Made by a program: the position numbers and the translations under genes. This document shows, one piece after another, positions 45,307 to 54,521 of a DNA stretch of 64,000 nt. The notes below the pieces were generated by a model, which had not been told where the DNA came from, searched no databases, and saw nothing but the letters and a program-made list of their open reading frames with translations. Each line of letters opens with the position of its first letter. Position 1 is the stretch's first letter. The DNA lies in assembly GCF_042665595.1 (NCBI RefSeq), contig NZ_JBHTCT010000037.1, forward strand, positions 1 to 64,000. Reading direction: 5' to 3'. Source of the DNA: Bhargavaea changchunensis. Its GTDB lineage: Bacteria > Bacillota > Bacilli > Bacillales_A > Planococcaceae.

Positions 45307-46812
45307 ATGAGCAGCATGCAAAAGCAGACAGATGTGATTTTGATTGGTGCCGGTATCATGAGCGCGACTTTGGGATCCTTGCTGAAAGAGCTCTCGCCGG
45401 ACATGAAGATCAAGGTGTTTGAGAAACTGGATAAACCGGGGGAAGAAAGCTCCAACGAATGGAACAACGCGGGCACAGGCCACTCTGCGCTGTGCGAGCT
45501 GAACTATACGCCCCAGAAAGAAGACGGCACGGTCGAAACAAAGAAAGCGATCCGTGTAAACGAACAGTTCCAGCTTTCCCGTCAGTTCTGGGCCCACCTG
45601 GTCAAGAATAATCTGATCCAGGATCCTGAGAAGTTCATCATGCCGCTTCCGCATATCAGCTTTGTGGAAGGCGAGGACAATGTTTCGTTCCTGAAAAAAC
45701 GTTTCGAAGCACTTTCCGGCAATCCGCTGTTCAAGGGGATGGAGTTCAGCGACTCTCCGGAGACGCTGAAGGAATGGATCCCACTGATGATGGAAGGCCG
45801 CAATGCCGACGAGCCGATCGCAGCCACGAAAATCGACTCCGGCACGGACGTCAACTTTGGTGAGCTGACGCGTGTCCTCATTGACCACCTGCAGCGCCAG
45901 GATGTATCGGTCGATTACCGCCACAGTGTCGAGGACATCCGGCGCTCCGGCGACAAGTGGGAAGTGAAGGTCCGCGACCTCGACGGCAATAAGCTGGAGT
46001 ACCATACGGCGAAGTTCGTCTTTATCGGAGCGGGCGGCGGCAGCCTGCACCTGCTCCAAAAAACAGGCATTCCGGAATCCAAGCAGATCGGCGGCTTCCC
46101 GGTCAGCGGGCTGTTCCTCGTCTGCAACAACCCGGAAGTCATCGAGCAGCACCGTTCGAAAGTATACGGCAAAGCGAAGGTCGGCGCGCCGCCAATGTCA
46201 GTGCCCCACCTCGACACCCGTTATATCGACGGCAAGCGTTCCCTCCTCTTCGGGCCTTACGCCGGCTTCTCGCCGAAGTTCCTGAAGACGGGTTCGTATC
46301 TGGACCTGATCAAGTCCGTGAAGCCGAATAACCTGCTGACGATGCTGTCCGCAGGCGCTAAGGAAATGAAACTGACGAAATACCTGATTGAGCAGCTGAT
46401 GCTGAACCAGGAACAGCGCGTTGACGTGCTGCGTGAGTTCATCCCTAATGCGAAAAGCGAGGACTGGGATGTCGTCATCGCAGGTCAGCGCGTCCAGGTC
46501 ATCAAAGACACCGAGCAGGGCGGCAAAGGTACGCTCCAGTTCGGCACAGAAGTCGTAACGGCCCAGGACGGTTCGGTTGCGGCGCTGCTTGGAGCATCTC
46601 CGGGTGCGTCCACGGCAGTCCACGTCATGCTTGAGATTCTCGAGAAATGCTTCCCAGAGCAGTACGGCGATTGGGAGCCAAAGATCAAGGAGATGGTTCC
46701 ATCCTATGGCATTTCACTCTCCGAGAATCCTGAACTCTTCGAGAAGATCCACTCCGAGACTGCAGAAGTGCTCGGCCTGAACGAAAGTGAAAAAGAGCCT
46801 GTCCATAACTGA
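45307..46812 (+). CDS. mqo: Malate:quinone oxidoreductase
   Basis: FAD-dependent membrane-peripheral enzyme oxidising malate to oxaloacetate and passing electrons to quinone, an alternative to malate dehydrogenase. FAD motif LIGAGIMSATLGSLL (residues 12-26), SSNEWNNAGTGHSALCELNYTP, and the C-terminal GASPGASTA. 501 residues, full length. ATG 45307 after AAGGAAGG. Ends in an inverted repeat facing the convergent ECF gene. Confidence 0.97.
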   Translation: MSSMQKQTDVILIGAGIMSATLGSLLKELSPDMKIKVFEKLDKPGEESSNEWNNAGTGHSALCELNYTPQKEDGTVETKKAIRVNEQFQLSRQFWAHLVKNNLIQDPEKFIMPLPHISFVEGEDNVSFLKKRFEALSGNPLFKGMEFSDSPETLKEWIPLMMEGRNADEPIAATKIDSGTDVNFGELTRVLIDHLQRQDVSVDYRHSVEDIRRSGDKWEVKVRDLDGNKLEYHTAKFVFIGAGGGSLHLLQKTGIPESKQIGGFPVSGLFLVCNNPEVIEQHRSKVYGKAKVGAPPMSVPHLDTRYIDGKRSLLFGPYAGFSPKFLKTGSYLDLIKSVKPNNLLTMLSAGAKEMKLTKYLIEQLMLNQEQRVDVLREFIPNAKSEDWDVVIAGQRVQVIKDTEQGGKGTLQFGTEVVTAQDGSVAALLGASPGASTAVHVMLEILEKCFPEQYGDWEPKIKEMVPSYGISLSENPELFEKIHSETAEVLGLNESEKEPVHN

Positions 46813-46818
46813 TATATA

Positions 46819-46860
46819 AAACAGAGCGCATCCCGCATGGGACGGCGCTCTGTTTTGTTT
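46819..46860. terminator. Bidirectional terminator between mqo and the ECF gene
   Basis: AAACAGAGCGC (46819-46829), 15-nt loop, GCGCTCTGTTT (46845-46855). Confidence 0.85.
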
Positions 46861-46861
46861 G

Positions 46862-47401
46862 TTATTTAAATGCAGGGATCTTTTTAAGTGCGATACAGAC
46901 CGGGATGGCGACAATCAGGCCGACTACGTTCTGCGTGATATTGCCCGGAATTGAGGCCGCCGGAATGATCCAGTTGCTGAAGAGTACTGCTTCGCATAGA
47001 TAGTAGCCTGCCAGCATGAATGGCAGCGAGACAATGGCCGCAATCGTATTGAAGACCGGGCTCTTTCCTTCCCGGCCGCCGGACCAGGCGATTTTCCCGA
47101 CGATATAGCCCTGCAGGCTACGAGTCAGAAGGGAGAACGGCGCCCACAATGTCCAGCCGGACACCAGATCGAAGAGCGCCATGCCGAAACCGCCAGCCAT
47201 GGCGCCCTTTTTTGGTCCGAACATGATGGAGGAAATGAAGAGCATGGCGGTACCCAGATGCACCAGGCCGCCGTTTGCTGTAATCGGCAGTTTGATATTG
47301 AGCAACAGTGTCGCCATGAAAACGAGCGCAATCAGCATCCCGGTGATGATCATATCGTAGGTTTTGTTTCGTGTGACGGAAACCGGATGTGTTTTCTGCA
47401 A
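46862..47401 (-). CDS. ECF transporter S component (unknown vitamin-like substrate)
   Basis: 179 residues, five to six TM segments, with the pattern NGGLVHLGTAMLFISSIMFGPKKGAMAGGFGMALFDL seen in the PF07155-type S components (substrate-binding subunit that docks to a shared EcfAAT module). The ATPase and T components are not in the window, so it is a group II type. TTG 47401 has AAGGGGTC upstream. The substrate is unknown; I found no recognisable riboswitch in the leader. Confidence 0.78.
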   Translation of the reverse strand: MQKTHPVSVTRNKTYDMIITGMLIALVFMATLLLNIKLPITANGGLVHLGTAMLFISSIMFGPKKGAMAGGFGMALFDLVSGWTLWAPFSLLTRSLQGYIVGKIAWSGGREGKSPVFNTIAAIVSLPFMLAGYYLCEAVLFSNWIIPAASIPGNITQNVVGLIVAIPVCIALKKIPAFK

Positions 47402-47849
47402 GATGACCCCTTCTTTTCTGAAAGATATGACTTATCATACCTGATTGCTGGCTTATGAAAAGGTTCAATTTTAACCGAACTGAAGGGGTCAGATTAGCTT
47501 AAACTATCGCGTATCGTGACCGGACCGTCAATATTCAGAGGTAAAGGAATGGAACACTCCTAAAACGGCATCAGTCTTTTTATGAGTACAGCTTCTAATA
47601 ATTAAGAGGTTGTATCCGTCTAATATACCTAAATATAATTTTCTTTCTATATGACTTTCTCTCTATGATGCTGATTTGCTGCCGATTCTTATTTCCTGAT
47701 TTGCAAGACTGTATTTTAATACGATTGGCTAGATGTGCTCATTCACCATCCTTCTTATGTACGGCGCCATTACCAGCAGAATTCCTGGGATATCGTCCTT
47801 CCGTCTTCCCGGTGCTCTGTTAACTTTGTAAATTCCCCTCATCTCCACA
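47402..47849. other. Intergenic stretch without recognised gene
   Basis: About 450 bp, A/T-rich, between the divergent ECF S-component gene and the pstS control region. Neither strand has a supported gene, tRNA or clear hairpin terminator. It must contain the minus-strand promoter of the ECF gene, which I could not place. Confidence 0.6.
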
Positions 47850-47888
47850 TTAACAATCCCTTTACATTCTATTCATTTGCCCTCAATA
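47850..47888 (+). promoter_or_regulatory. PHO box upstream of pstS
   Basis: PhoP half-sites TT(A/T/C)ACA repeated at 11-bp spacing: TTAACA (47850-47855), TTTACA (47861-47866), TTCATT (47872-47877) and weak TCAATA (47883-47888). A TAAAGT -10 candidate (47898-47903) lies just downstream, in the arrangement of B. subtilis PhoP-activated promoters. Confidence 0.82.
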
Positions 47889-47949
47889 ACACGTTGGTAA
47901 AGTAGGGACTGTAAACAAAACGACTACGACTAACAGGGGGAACAATTAC

Positions 47950-48951
47950 ATGAAAAGCTGGAAACACTATCTCGGACTCACTGTCGTCTCATCGGCTCTG
48001 CTGCTTGGCGCATGCGGAAGCGACACAGAAGAAGATGCAGCAACAGACGAAGCAACTGAAGAACAGGCAGCTGAAAGCGACACGGCAAGCGAATCTGCAG
48101 ATAAGTCTTCTGAAGCAGCAGTTGAAGGCCAAGTTTCCGGCGATGGCTCGAGTACAGTCGCGCCGGTCATGGAAGCCCTCGTCGAAGAATATGCAGCAAC
48201 AGGCACTGACGTCCAGGTAACGGTCGGCGTATCCGGAACAGGCGGCGGATTCGAGAAATTCATCGCAGGCGAGACTGACTTCTCGAACGCATCCCGTGAG
48301 ATCAAAGACGAAGAAAAGCAGAAGCTTGAAGAAGCTGGCGTCGACTACACCGAGTTCCTTCTGGCTTACGATGGCCTGACAGTAGTTGTTAACCCGGAAA
48401 ACGACTGGGCAACAGAGCTGACAGTCGAAGACCTGAAGAAGATCTGGGTCGAAGACGGCACAACCAAGAAATGGTCCGATATCAATCCGGAATGGCCTGA
48501 AGAAGAAATTGTCTTCTACTCTCCGGGCACAGACTCCGGCACATATGACTACTTTAACGAAGTCATCCTTGAAGAAGAAGACATGGTTCAGAACGCAACA
48601 CTCTCTGAAGACGACAACGTCCTCGTACAAGGCGTACAAGGTGACAAGAACGCCATCGGCTTCTTCGGCTTCTCGTACTACGTAGCCAACCAGGACTCCA
48701 TCACAGCTGTCGCAATCGACGGTGTTGAGCCGACACATGATACGATCGAAGCCGGTGAATATTCGCCGCTGTCCCGTCCGCTCTACACTTACGTCAGCAA
48801 CGAGTCGCTCCAGAACGACGCAGCAACTTACGACTTCTTTGAATTCGCGCTTAACAATGCAGGTGAGATGGCTGAAGCTGTAGGCTATGTCAGCCTCCCA
48901 CAGGAAGATACCGACGAACAGATTGCCAAGCTTGAAGAATTCAAAAACTGA
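47950..48951 (+). CDS. pstS: Phosphate-binding lipoprotein PstS
   Basis: Extracellular phosphate receptor of the Pst ABC importer. Lipobox LGAC (Cys22), a very acidic low-complexity linker (residues 24-58), then the phosphate-binding fold with GDGSSTVAPVMEAL, ASREIKDEE and GTDSGTYDYF. 333 residues. A PHO box precedes it. A hairpin between pstS and pstC probably gives the receptor extra mRNA over the transporter genes. Confidence 0.96.
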   Translation: MKSWKHYLGLTVVSSALLLGACGSDTEEDAATDEATEEQAAESDTASESADKSSEAAVEGQVSGDGSSTVAPVMEALVEEYAATGTDVQVTVGVSGTGGGFEKFIAGETDFSNASREIKDEEKQKLEEAGVDYTEFLLAYDGLTVVVNPENDWATELTVEDLKKIWVEDGTTKKWSDINPEWPEEEIVFYSPGTDSGTYDYFNEVILEEEDMVQNATLSEDDNVLVQGVQGDKNAIGFFGFSYYVANQDSITAVAIDGVEPTHDTIEAGEYSPLSRPLYTYVSNESLQNDAATYDFFEFALNNAGEMAEAVGYVSLPQEDTDEQIAKLEEFKN

Positions 48952-48978
48952 TTTTAATCTCTAATCTCTTTGCAGAGT

Positions 48979-49012
48979 AAATGAGCGGCATTCCGCTGCT
49001 CATTTCTTTCTG
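48979..49012 (+). terminator. Partial terminator or processing hairpin after pstS
   Basis: AAATGAGC (48979-48986), GGC-ATT-CCG mini-stem, GCTCATTT (48998-49005), then CTTTC. Probably an attenuator that lowers pstC-phoU transcription relative to pstS. Confidence 0.6.
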
Positions 49013-49037
49013 CTTTTCAAATAAATGGAGGTAAATG

Positions 49038-49985
49038 ATGGTAAATCCGACTACCCGGGAACGGGCATCCGTACAGGAACTGATCGCCAAAGCGGGAAAC
49101 AACAAAAGAAAAAAAATCATCGAGAAAATCATCCCGGTCATCCTCTTTCTGATTGCTGGCGTCTCTGTGCTGACAACTGTAGGCATTGTTGCCACGCTGA
49201 TCTTTGAGACGGTGACGTTCTTCAGACAAGTGCCGATCCTGTCGTTCATCTTCGGAACAGAATGGCTGCCGTTTTCCAATAAGGAACCGAAATTTGGCAT
49301 CCTGCCGCTGATTGTCGGTACGCTCAAGATCACACTGATTGCTGTGGTTGTGGCAGTTCCGATCGGCCTGGCAGCTGCGATCTATCTGAGCGAATATGCA
49401 ACGGACAACGCGCGCCGGATCATCAAGCCGGTCCTTGAGGTATTGGCGGGCGTCCCGACGATCGTCTATGGATTCTTCGCTCTGACATTCGTGACGCCGG
49501 TCCTGCAGACAATCATTCCGGACCTGAAGATTTTCAATGCCCTCAGTCCCGGGATCGTGGTCGGTTTTATGATCATTCCGATGATCGCTTCACTTTCCGA
49601 AGACGCCATGAGTGCAGTCCCGAATGCCATGCGGGAAGGGGCCCTTGCGATGGGCGCGACGAAATTTGAAGTCGCGATGAAAGTAGTCCTTCCGGCGGCC
49701 CTTTCCGGAATCCTCGCATCGGTTGTTCTGGCTACATCGCGTGCGATCGGAGAGACGATGATCGTGTCACTCGCAGGCGGTTCGACCCCGCGCTTCGATG
49801 CGGATTTCACCGGCTCCATCCAGACGATGACTGCTTATATCGTGCAGGTCTCCACGGGTGACGCAGGGTACGGCACGCCGATCTACTATTCGATCTATGC
49901 TGTCGGTTTCACACTGTTCCTCTTCACACTCCTGATGAACTTCCTGGCCAGCCGCATCACGAAACGATTCAGGGAGGCGTATTAA
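49038..49985 (+). CDS. pstC: Phosphate ABC transporter permease PstC
   Basis: Six TM segments from residue 30 to 300; EAA motif EDAMSAVPNAMREGALAMGATKFEVAMKVVLPAALSGI. 315 residues from ATG 49038, which has better spacing from TGGAGGT than ATG 49035. It ends 1 bp before pstA and forms the permease pair with it. Confidence 0.95.
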   Translation: MVNPTTRERASVQELIAKAGNNKRKKIIEKIIPVILFLIAGVSVLTTVGIVATLIFETVTFFRQVPILSFIFGTEWLPFSNKEPKFGILPLIVGTLKITLIAVVVAVPIGLAAAIYLSEYATDNARRIIKPVLEVLAGVPTIVYGFFALTFVTPVLQTIIPDLKIFNALSPGIVVGFMIIPMIASLSEDAMSAVPNAMREGALAMGATKFEVAMKVVLPAALSGILASVVLATSRAIGETMIVSLAGGSTPRFDADFTGSIQTMTAYIVQVSTGDAGYGTPIYYSIYAVGFTLFLFTLLMNFLASRITKRFREAY

Positions 49986-49986
49986 G

Positions 49987-50898
49987 ATGAGAATCACTGA
50001 ACAGCAACCCGGCGTCAACAAACGCTTTATTGATCCGGCGTCCGTGTCCAAGCGGATGGACGGCCGGAAAATTACCAATAGCGTTTTCAAAACTTTGTTC
50101 TTCATGGCGACACTTGTGGCGCTGCTCGTGCTCGGCATCCTGTTCTACAGGATCCTGTCGCAGGGCATCGGCTTCCTGTCTGCCGACTTCTTCCAGAACT
50201 TTGCATCGCGCTTCCCGGAGAAGGCAGGCATCAAGGCTGCCCTCGTCGGATCGCTCTGGCTCATGGCGGTCGTCGCACCGGTTTCGATGTTCCACGGAAT
50301 CGGCACGGCGATCTACCTGGAGGAATACGCCAAGAAAAATCGGGTCAATGACTTTATCCGCATGAACATCTCGAATCTGGCAGGCGTCCCGTCCGTCGTC
50401 TTCGGTCTTCTCGGCCTGACGATCTTCGTACGGGCGCTGGCTCTCGGAAACAGCATCCTGGCCGCCGGATTCACGATGAGCCTGCTCATCCTTCCGGTCA
50501 TCATTGTTGCCGCCCAGGAAGCGATCCGTGCCGTGCCCCAGCATGTGCGTGAAGCGTCCTACGGGATGGGCGCGACCAAATGGCAGACCATTGTCCGTGT
50601 CGTTCTTCCAAGTGCGATCCCGGGCATCCTGACAGGCAGCATCCTCGCCCTATCCCGGGCGGTCGGAGAGACCGCGCCGCTCATCGTCATCGGTGTGCCG
50701 GTCATCATCCAATTCCTGCCGTCGGGTGTCATGGATACCTTCACGGCACTGCCGATGCAGATCTACGACTGGGCGAAACGGCCGCAGGCAGACTTCCAGA
50801 AAGTTGCCTCCGCGGGCATCATTGTTCTCATGGCGTTCCTGCTTTTGATGAATTCGATTGCTGTCCTGATCCGGAATAAATTCCAGAAGCGATACTGA
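49987..50898 (+). CDS. pstA: Phosphate ABC transporter permease PstA
   Basis: Six TM segments with the EAA motif AIRAVPQHVREASYGMGATKWQTIVRVVLPSAIPGILTGSIL. 303 residues. Follows pstC by one base and is followed by pstB. Confidence 0.95.
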   Translation: MRITEQQPGVNKRFIDPASVSKRMDGRKITNSVFKTLFFMATLVALLVLGILFYRILSQGIGFLSADFFQNFASRFPEKAGIKAALVGSLWLMAVVAPVSMFHGIGTAIYLEEYAKKNRVNDFIRMNISNLAGVPSVVFGLLGLTIFVRALALGNSILAAGFTMSLLILPVIIVAAQEAIRAVPQHVREASYGMGATKWQTIVRVVLPSAIPGILTGSILALSRAVGETAPLIVIGVPVIIQFLPSGVMDTFTALPMQIYDWAKRPQADFQKVASAGIIVLMAFLLLMNSIAVLIRNKFQKRY

Positions 50899-50918
50899 GA
50901 ACTGGGAGGAAAAAAGGA

Positions 50919-51755
50919 ATGGTACAACTTATGAACCGAACCGATAAAGAGACCCAAGCAGCCGTGAGCCCGGTGGAAGCACCAATCCGGGAAACGGCAA
51001 AGCCGGTCGTTTATGATACAAAGCAGCTGAACCTCTGGTATGGCAGCCACCACGCTCTGAAGAACATCGACCTGCCGATCCGCGAAAACGAAGTCACGGC
51101 AATCATCGGTCCTTCGGGCTGCGGGAAGTCCACCTACATCAAAACGCTCAACCGCATGGTGGAACTTGTCGACGGCGTCCGGACATCCGGCGAAATCCTC
51201 TATCGTGGCCGCAACATCTTCGACGCCAAGTATTCTGTAGAGGAACTCCGCACAAGGGTCGGCATGGTGTTCCAGAAGCCGAACCCGTTCCCGAAATCAA
51301 TCTACGACAACATCGCTTATGGCCCGCGCATTCACGGCATCAAGAACAAGAAGATTCTTGATGAGATTGTTGAGCAGAGCCTTCGCGGCGCGGCAATCTG
51401 GGATGAGGTCAAGGACCGTCTGAGCACGAATGCCTACTCGCTCTCGGGTGGTCAGCAGCAACGGATCTGCATCGCCCGCGCACTGGCGATCGAGCCGGAC
51501 GTCATCCTGATGGACGAACCGACATCCGCCCTCGACCCGATTTCCACGCTTAAAGTCGAGGAACTCGTACAGGAACTCAAAGAAAACTACTCGATCATCA
51601 TTGTCACGCACAACATGCAGCAAGCCGCGCGGATATCGGACAAAACGGCGTTCTTCCTGAACGGGGAAGTCATTGAGTTCGATGACACGAATAAGATTTT
51701 CCAAAACCCGGCCGACCAGCGGACCGAAGATTACATCTCCGGCCGGTTCGGCTAA
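50919..51755 (+). CDS. pstB: Phosphate ABC transporter ATPase PstB
   Basis: Walker A GPSGCGKST (near residue 64), Q-loop VFQKPNPFP, signature LSGGQQQRICIARAL, Walker B VILMDEPTSALDP, H-loop VTHNM. 278 residues; the ~30 N-terminal residues before the ABC core are non-conserved, so ATG 50931 is an alternative start. Confidence 0.97.
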   Translation: MVQLMNRTDKETQAAVSPVEAPIRETAKPVVYDTKQLNLWYGSHHALKNIDLPIRENEVTAIIGPSGCGKSTYIKTLNRMVELVDGVRTSGEILYRGRNIFDAKYSVEELRTRVGMVFQKPNPFPKSIYDNIAYGPRIHGIKNKKILDEIVEQSLRGAAIWDEVKDRLSTNAYSLSGGQQQRICIARALAIEPDVILMDEPTSALDPISTLKVEELVQELKENYSIIIVTHNMQQAARISDKTAFFLNGEVIEFDDTNKIFQNPADQRTEDYISGRFG

Positions 51756-51771
51756 GAAGGGGGACACGAGG

Positions 51772-52443
51772 TTGAGGAATATGGGAAATGTACGCAAAAC
51801 GTTTGAATCGGAACTGGAAGAACTGAAGGGTAAGCTTCTCCGGATGGTGGATCTCGCGGAGCGCCAGCTCGGGGATTCGATGGACGCACTGAAAACGCAA
51901 AACCTGACACTGGCAAAAGCGGTCAAACAGAAAGACGCCGAGATCAACGCGCTGGATGAGGAGATCAACCAGAAAGTGATCCAGCTGATCACACAGCAGC
52001 AGCCAGTTGCGACCGACCTCCGTAAAATCATTGTCGCGCTCAAAATCTCGACCGACGTTGAACGTATTGGCGACCTCGCGGTGAACATCGCGAAAAGTAC
52101 GCTCCACATCGGAGAAGAACCGCTCATCAAACCGATCGTTGACATCCCGAAAATGGCGGATGCCGTGGGAGTCATGCTCAGGAAGGCGTTTGACGCCTAT
52201 GACCTGGAGGACATCGACCTTGCATTCGAGCTTGCCAAAGAAGATGATGCGATCGACGAGGCATACGGCCGGATGATCCAGGAACTCATGGGCTACATGC
52301 ACCGGAACCCGGACTATGTCAACCAGATCACCCAGCTGGCCTTTATCAGCCGCCATCTCGAACGGGTCGGCGACCACGTCACGAACATGGCCGAGAATAT
52401 CATTTTCATGGTCAAGGGGAAAACACTGAATCTGAATGAATGA
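51772..52443 (+). CDS. phoU: Phosphate uptake regulator PhoU
   Basis: Six-helix protein with two PhoU repeats (MVDLAERQLGDSMDAL, DAEINALDEEINQKVIQLI, RHLERVGDHVTNMAENIIFM) that restrains Pst activity and PhoR signalling. 223 residues from TTG 51772 (8 nt after AAGGGGG); ATG 51781 is an alternative. Last gene of pstSCAB-phoU; terminator follows. phoPR is not in the window. Confidence 0.95.
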   Translation: MRNMGNVRKTFESELEELKGKLLRMVDLAERQLGDSMDALKTQNLTLAKAVKQKDAEINALDEEINQKVIQLITQQQPVATDLRKIIVALKISTDVERIGDLAVNIAKSTLHIGEEPLIKPIVDIPKMADAVGVMLRKAFDAYDLEDIDLAFELAKEDDAIDEAYGRMIQELMGYMHRNPDYVNQITQLAFISRHLERVGDHVTNMAENIIFMVKGKTLNLNE

Positions 52444-52448
52444 TTAAA

Positions 52449-52476
52449 AGAGGCTCCGGCGAGGGGCCTCTTTTTC
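52449..52476 (+). terminator. pst operon terminator
   Basis: AGAGGC (52449-52454), 11-nt loop, GCCTCT (52466-52471), TTTT. Confidence 0.8.
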
Positions 52477-52527
52477 CTATGTTCAATCAGGTGTACAATA
52501 TAGTCAGAACATTAAGAAGGTGAAGCT

Positions 52528-53319
52528 GTGATCATCGAGATGGAAAACGTCTCCCGCAAGCGGGAGGGGAAATGGATACTGAAAGACATCAATTGGAAGG
52601 TCGAAAAAGGGGATCACTGGGTGCTGTACGGGCTGAACGGGGCAGGGAAAACATCGCTGCTTGAACTCATCAACGCCTATCTGTTCCCGACAACAGGAAC
52701 GATCCGTGTGCTCGGGATGGAGTTCGGGAAGACGTACCTTGCGGAGCGGCTGCGCAGAAGGATCGGATTTGTCTCGTCACTGGTCCAGGAAAAGCTTGAG
52801 CCGGGGGACAATGCGTATGAGGTCGTCCTGAGCGGCGCGTACGCATCGTTCGGGCTGCATGAGGAGACGACGGAAGAGATCGACCGGAAGGGGGTCGACA
52901 TCCTCAGGGAACTCGGCTGCCTCGAATATGCCAACCGCCGCTACGACACGCTGTCACAAGGTGAAAAACAGCGGGTGCTGATCGGGCGTGCGCTGATGGC
53001 TGATCCGGAACTGCTGATCCTGGATGAACCGACAAACGGGCTCGACTTCCTTGCGCGTGAGGAATTGCTGGAATCGATCGGGCGGATCGCACAAAGGCCG
53101 GACGCGCCTACAATCCTTTATGTCACGCACCACATCGAGGAGATCCTGCCGGCCTTCAACAAGACACTACTTCTGAAGGAAGGGCAGGTTTTCGATGCCG
53201 GTGCCACGGAAAAACTTGTCACAAGAGAGCGCATGTCCGAATTCTTCGGCATTCCGGTCAATGTCATCTGGGACAATGGGCGCCCGCTTCTCTCAAAAGC
53301 CCAGGCGGTCAGGAAGTGA
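52528..53319 (+). CDS. ABC transporter ATP-binding protein (YlmA/ModF-like)
   Basis: 263-residue ABC ATPase: Walker A GLNGAGKTS (near 35-43), Q-loop SSLVQ, signature LSQGEKQRVLIGRAL, Walker B LLILDEPTNGLDF, H-loop VTHHIEEI. No permease is adjacent, and the LSQGEKQR signature plus length resemble YlmA/ModF-type orphan ATPases; the partner is unknown. GTG 52528 after AAGGTGAAG. Confidence 0.85.
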   Translation: MIIEMENVSRKREGKWILKDINWKVEKGDHWVLYGLNGAGKTSLLELINAYLFPTTGTIRVLGMEFGKTYLAERLRRRIGFVSSLVQEKLEPGDNAYEVVLSGAYASFGLHEETTEEIDRKGVDILRELGCLEYANRRYDTLSQGEKQRVLIGRALMADPELLILDEPTNGLDFLAREELLESIGRIAQRPDAPTILYVTHHIEEILPAFNKTLLLKEGQVFDAGATEKLVTRERMSEFFGIPVNVIWDNGRPLLSKAQAVRK

Positions 53320-53367
53320 CTCAGAAAAAGGGGCTGACCAATAAGTAATTAAATTCTTGTATCTATG

Positions 53368-53548
53368 GCAAACAGCAGTGGCGTCGAGAGACTCCTCGAA
53401 AATGCTTTCGCATTTCCTTCGTGCGAGGCTTGTTCGAGGAGGCTTCCCTGTCCTGCGGGAATAGCGTTAGCCGAAGACCCCGCAGGACGGAGTCCGAGGA
53501 GACTAAGGCAACGCCCGCGGAAAGCGATCAGAGCCACTGCTGTTTTGC
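53368..53548. repeat. Interspersed hairpin repeat, copy C (with an extra hairpin insert)
   Basis: Bounded by the 13-bp perfect inverted repeat AAACAGCAGTGGC (53370-53382) / 53533-53545. Contains the same core as copies A and B: CCTGCGGGAA, AGCGTTAGCCGAAGACC and AACGCCCGCGGAAAGCG, with a GGAC-GGA-GTCC apical hairpin. An additional hairpin module is inserted (53391-53441): CTCCTCGAA pairs with TTCGAGGAG around AAATGC-TTTC-GCATTT. The 411-bp gap 53320-53730 holds only this element and the nadX leader. Confidence 0.85.
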
Positions 53549-53730
53549 ATTTTATGATGGAAATACACTTTTCGGACAGCCCCTTTACTTGTTGCATTGA
53601 CGGAGCTTTCTTTTAAAAGCATCAGTGGTCTAGTCAAGTAAATCCATCCGGAGGAGTCGGACAGGCCGGTGTGGAAGACAGTCCATGGTCGTGCATCCTG
53701 ATTAGACAATTGCTGAGGGGGAGACTCATT

Positions 53731-54510
53731 GTGAAAATCGGCATTATGGGAACCGGAAATATAGCGAGTTACCTGCTTAAGAGCATCAACGAAGAAAAAC
53801 AGACCGCGGGAACCGTCACCGCCATTTTCGGACGCAACCGGGAGACCGGCGGGCAACTGTCGGAACAGTACGAGGCTCAGTTTCATCATGATTTTGAATC
53901 ATTCATCGGATCTGACGTCGATATCGTGGTCGAGGCGGCGGCGGTGGAAGTGGCCGCCGCCTATTCGGTTCCGGTTCTGGAGAATGAAAAAGATCTGATC
54001 GTCAGCAGCATTGGCGCATTTGCGGACGCCGTTTTTCTGGAGGAAGTCAGGAAAACCGCCAAGAAGAACGGATGCACCGTCCACCTGCCGTCGGGTGCGA
54101 TCGGCGGCCTGGATCTGCTGAAATCCGCGAATGCTTCAGGCGGATTGGAGAAGGTGATGATCACTACAAGAAAATCACCGGCATCTCTCGGGCTTGAGGG
54201 CATCAGCGAAGAAAAGCTGCTTTTTGAGGGCCCTGCGGGCGAGGCGATCAAGAAGTTCCCGAAAAACGTCAATGTCGCCCTTGCCCTGTCGCTCGCCGGC
54301 ATCGGAACAGAAATGGCGAAGGTCAGAGTGATCGCGGATCCGTCCGTGAATCGGAACACCCATACGGTCGAGGCGGAGGGGAGTTTCGGAAGCATGGCGG
54401 CGACAATCGAAAACCTGCCCATGCCGGGCAATCCGAAAACAAGTTATCTGGCGGCTCTCAGCGTCCTGGCTGCATTGAAAAACCAAGGGAGTCCGGTGGT
54501 TATCGGATAA
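53731..54510 (+). CDS. nadX: L-aspartate dehydrogenase (NadX family, DUF108)
   Basis: NAD(P)-dependent oxidation of aspartate to iminoaspartate, a possible entry to NAD synthesis or aspartate breakdown. Rossmann start MKIGIMGTGNIASYLL, conserved HLPSGAIGGLDLL and the C-terminal DPSVNRNTHTVEAEG. 259 residues from GTG 53731, 7 nt after GAGGGGGAG. nadA/nadC are not nearby, so a catabolic role is equally possible. 11 bp before the MBL-fold gene. Confidence 0.88.
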   Translation: MKIGIMGTGNIASYLLKSINEEKQTAGTVTAIFGRNRETGGQLSEQYEAQFHHDFESFIGSDVDIVVEAAAVEVAAAYSVPVLENEKDLIVSSIGAFADAVFLEEVRKTAKKNGCTVHLPSGAIGGLDLLKSANASGGLEKVMITTRKSPASLGLEGISEEKLLFEGPAGEAIKKFPKNVNVALALSLAGIGTEMAKVRVIADPSVNRNTHTVEAEGSFGSMAATIENLPMPGNPKTSYLAALSVLAALKNQGSPVVIG

Positions 54511-54521
54511 GGGGGGATAGG

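Noticed and set aside
47402..47560. preQ1 or THF riboswitch before the ECF S component
   Set aside because: Key conserved strings of those aptamers are not present; a hairpin-poor A/T-rich leader only.
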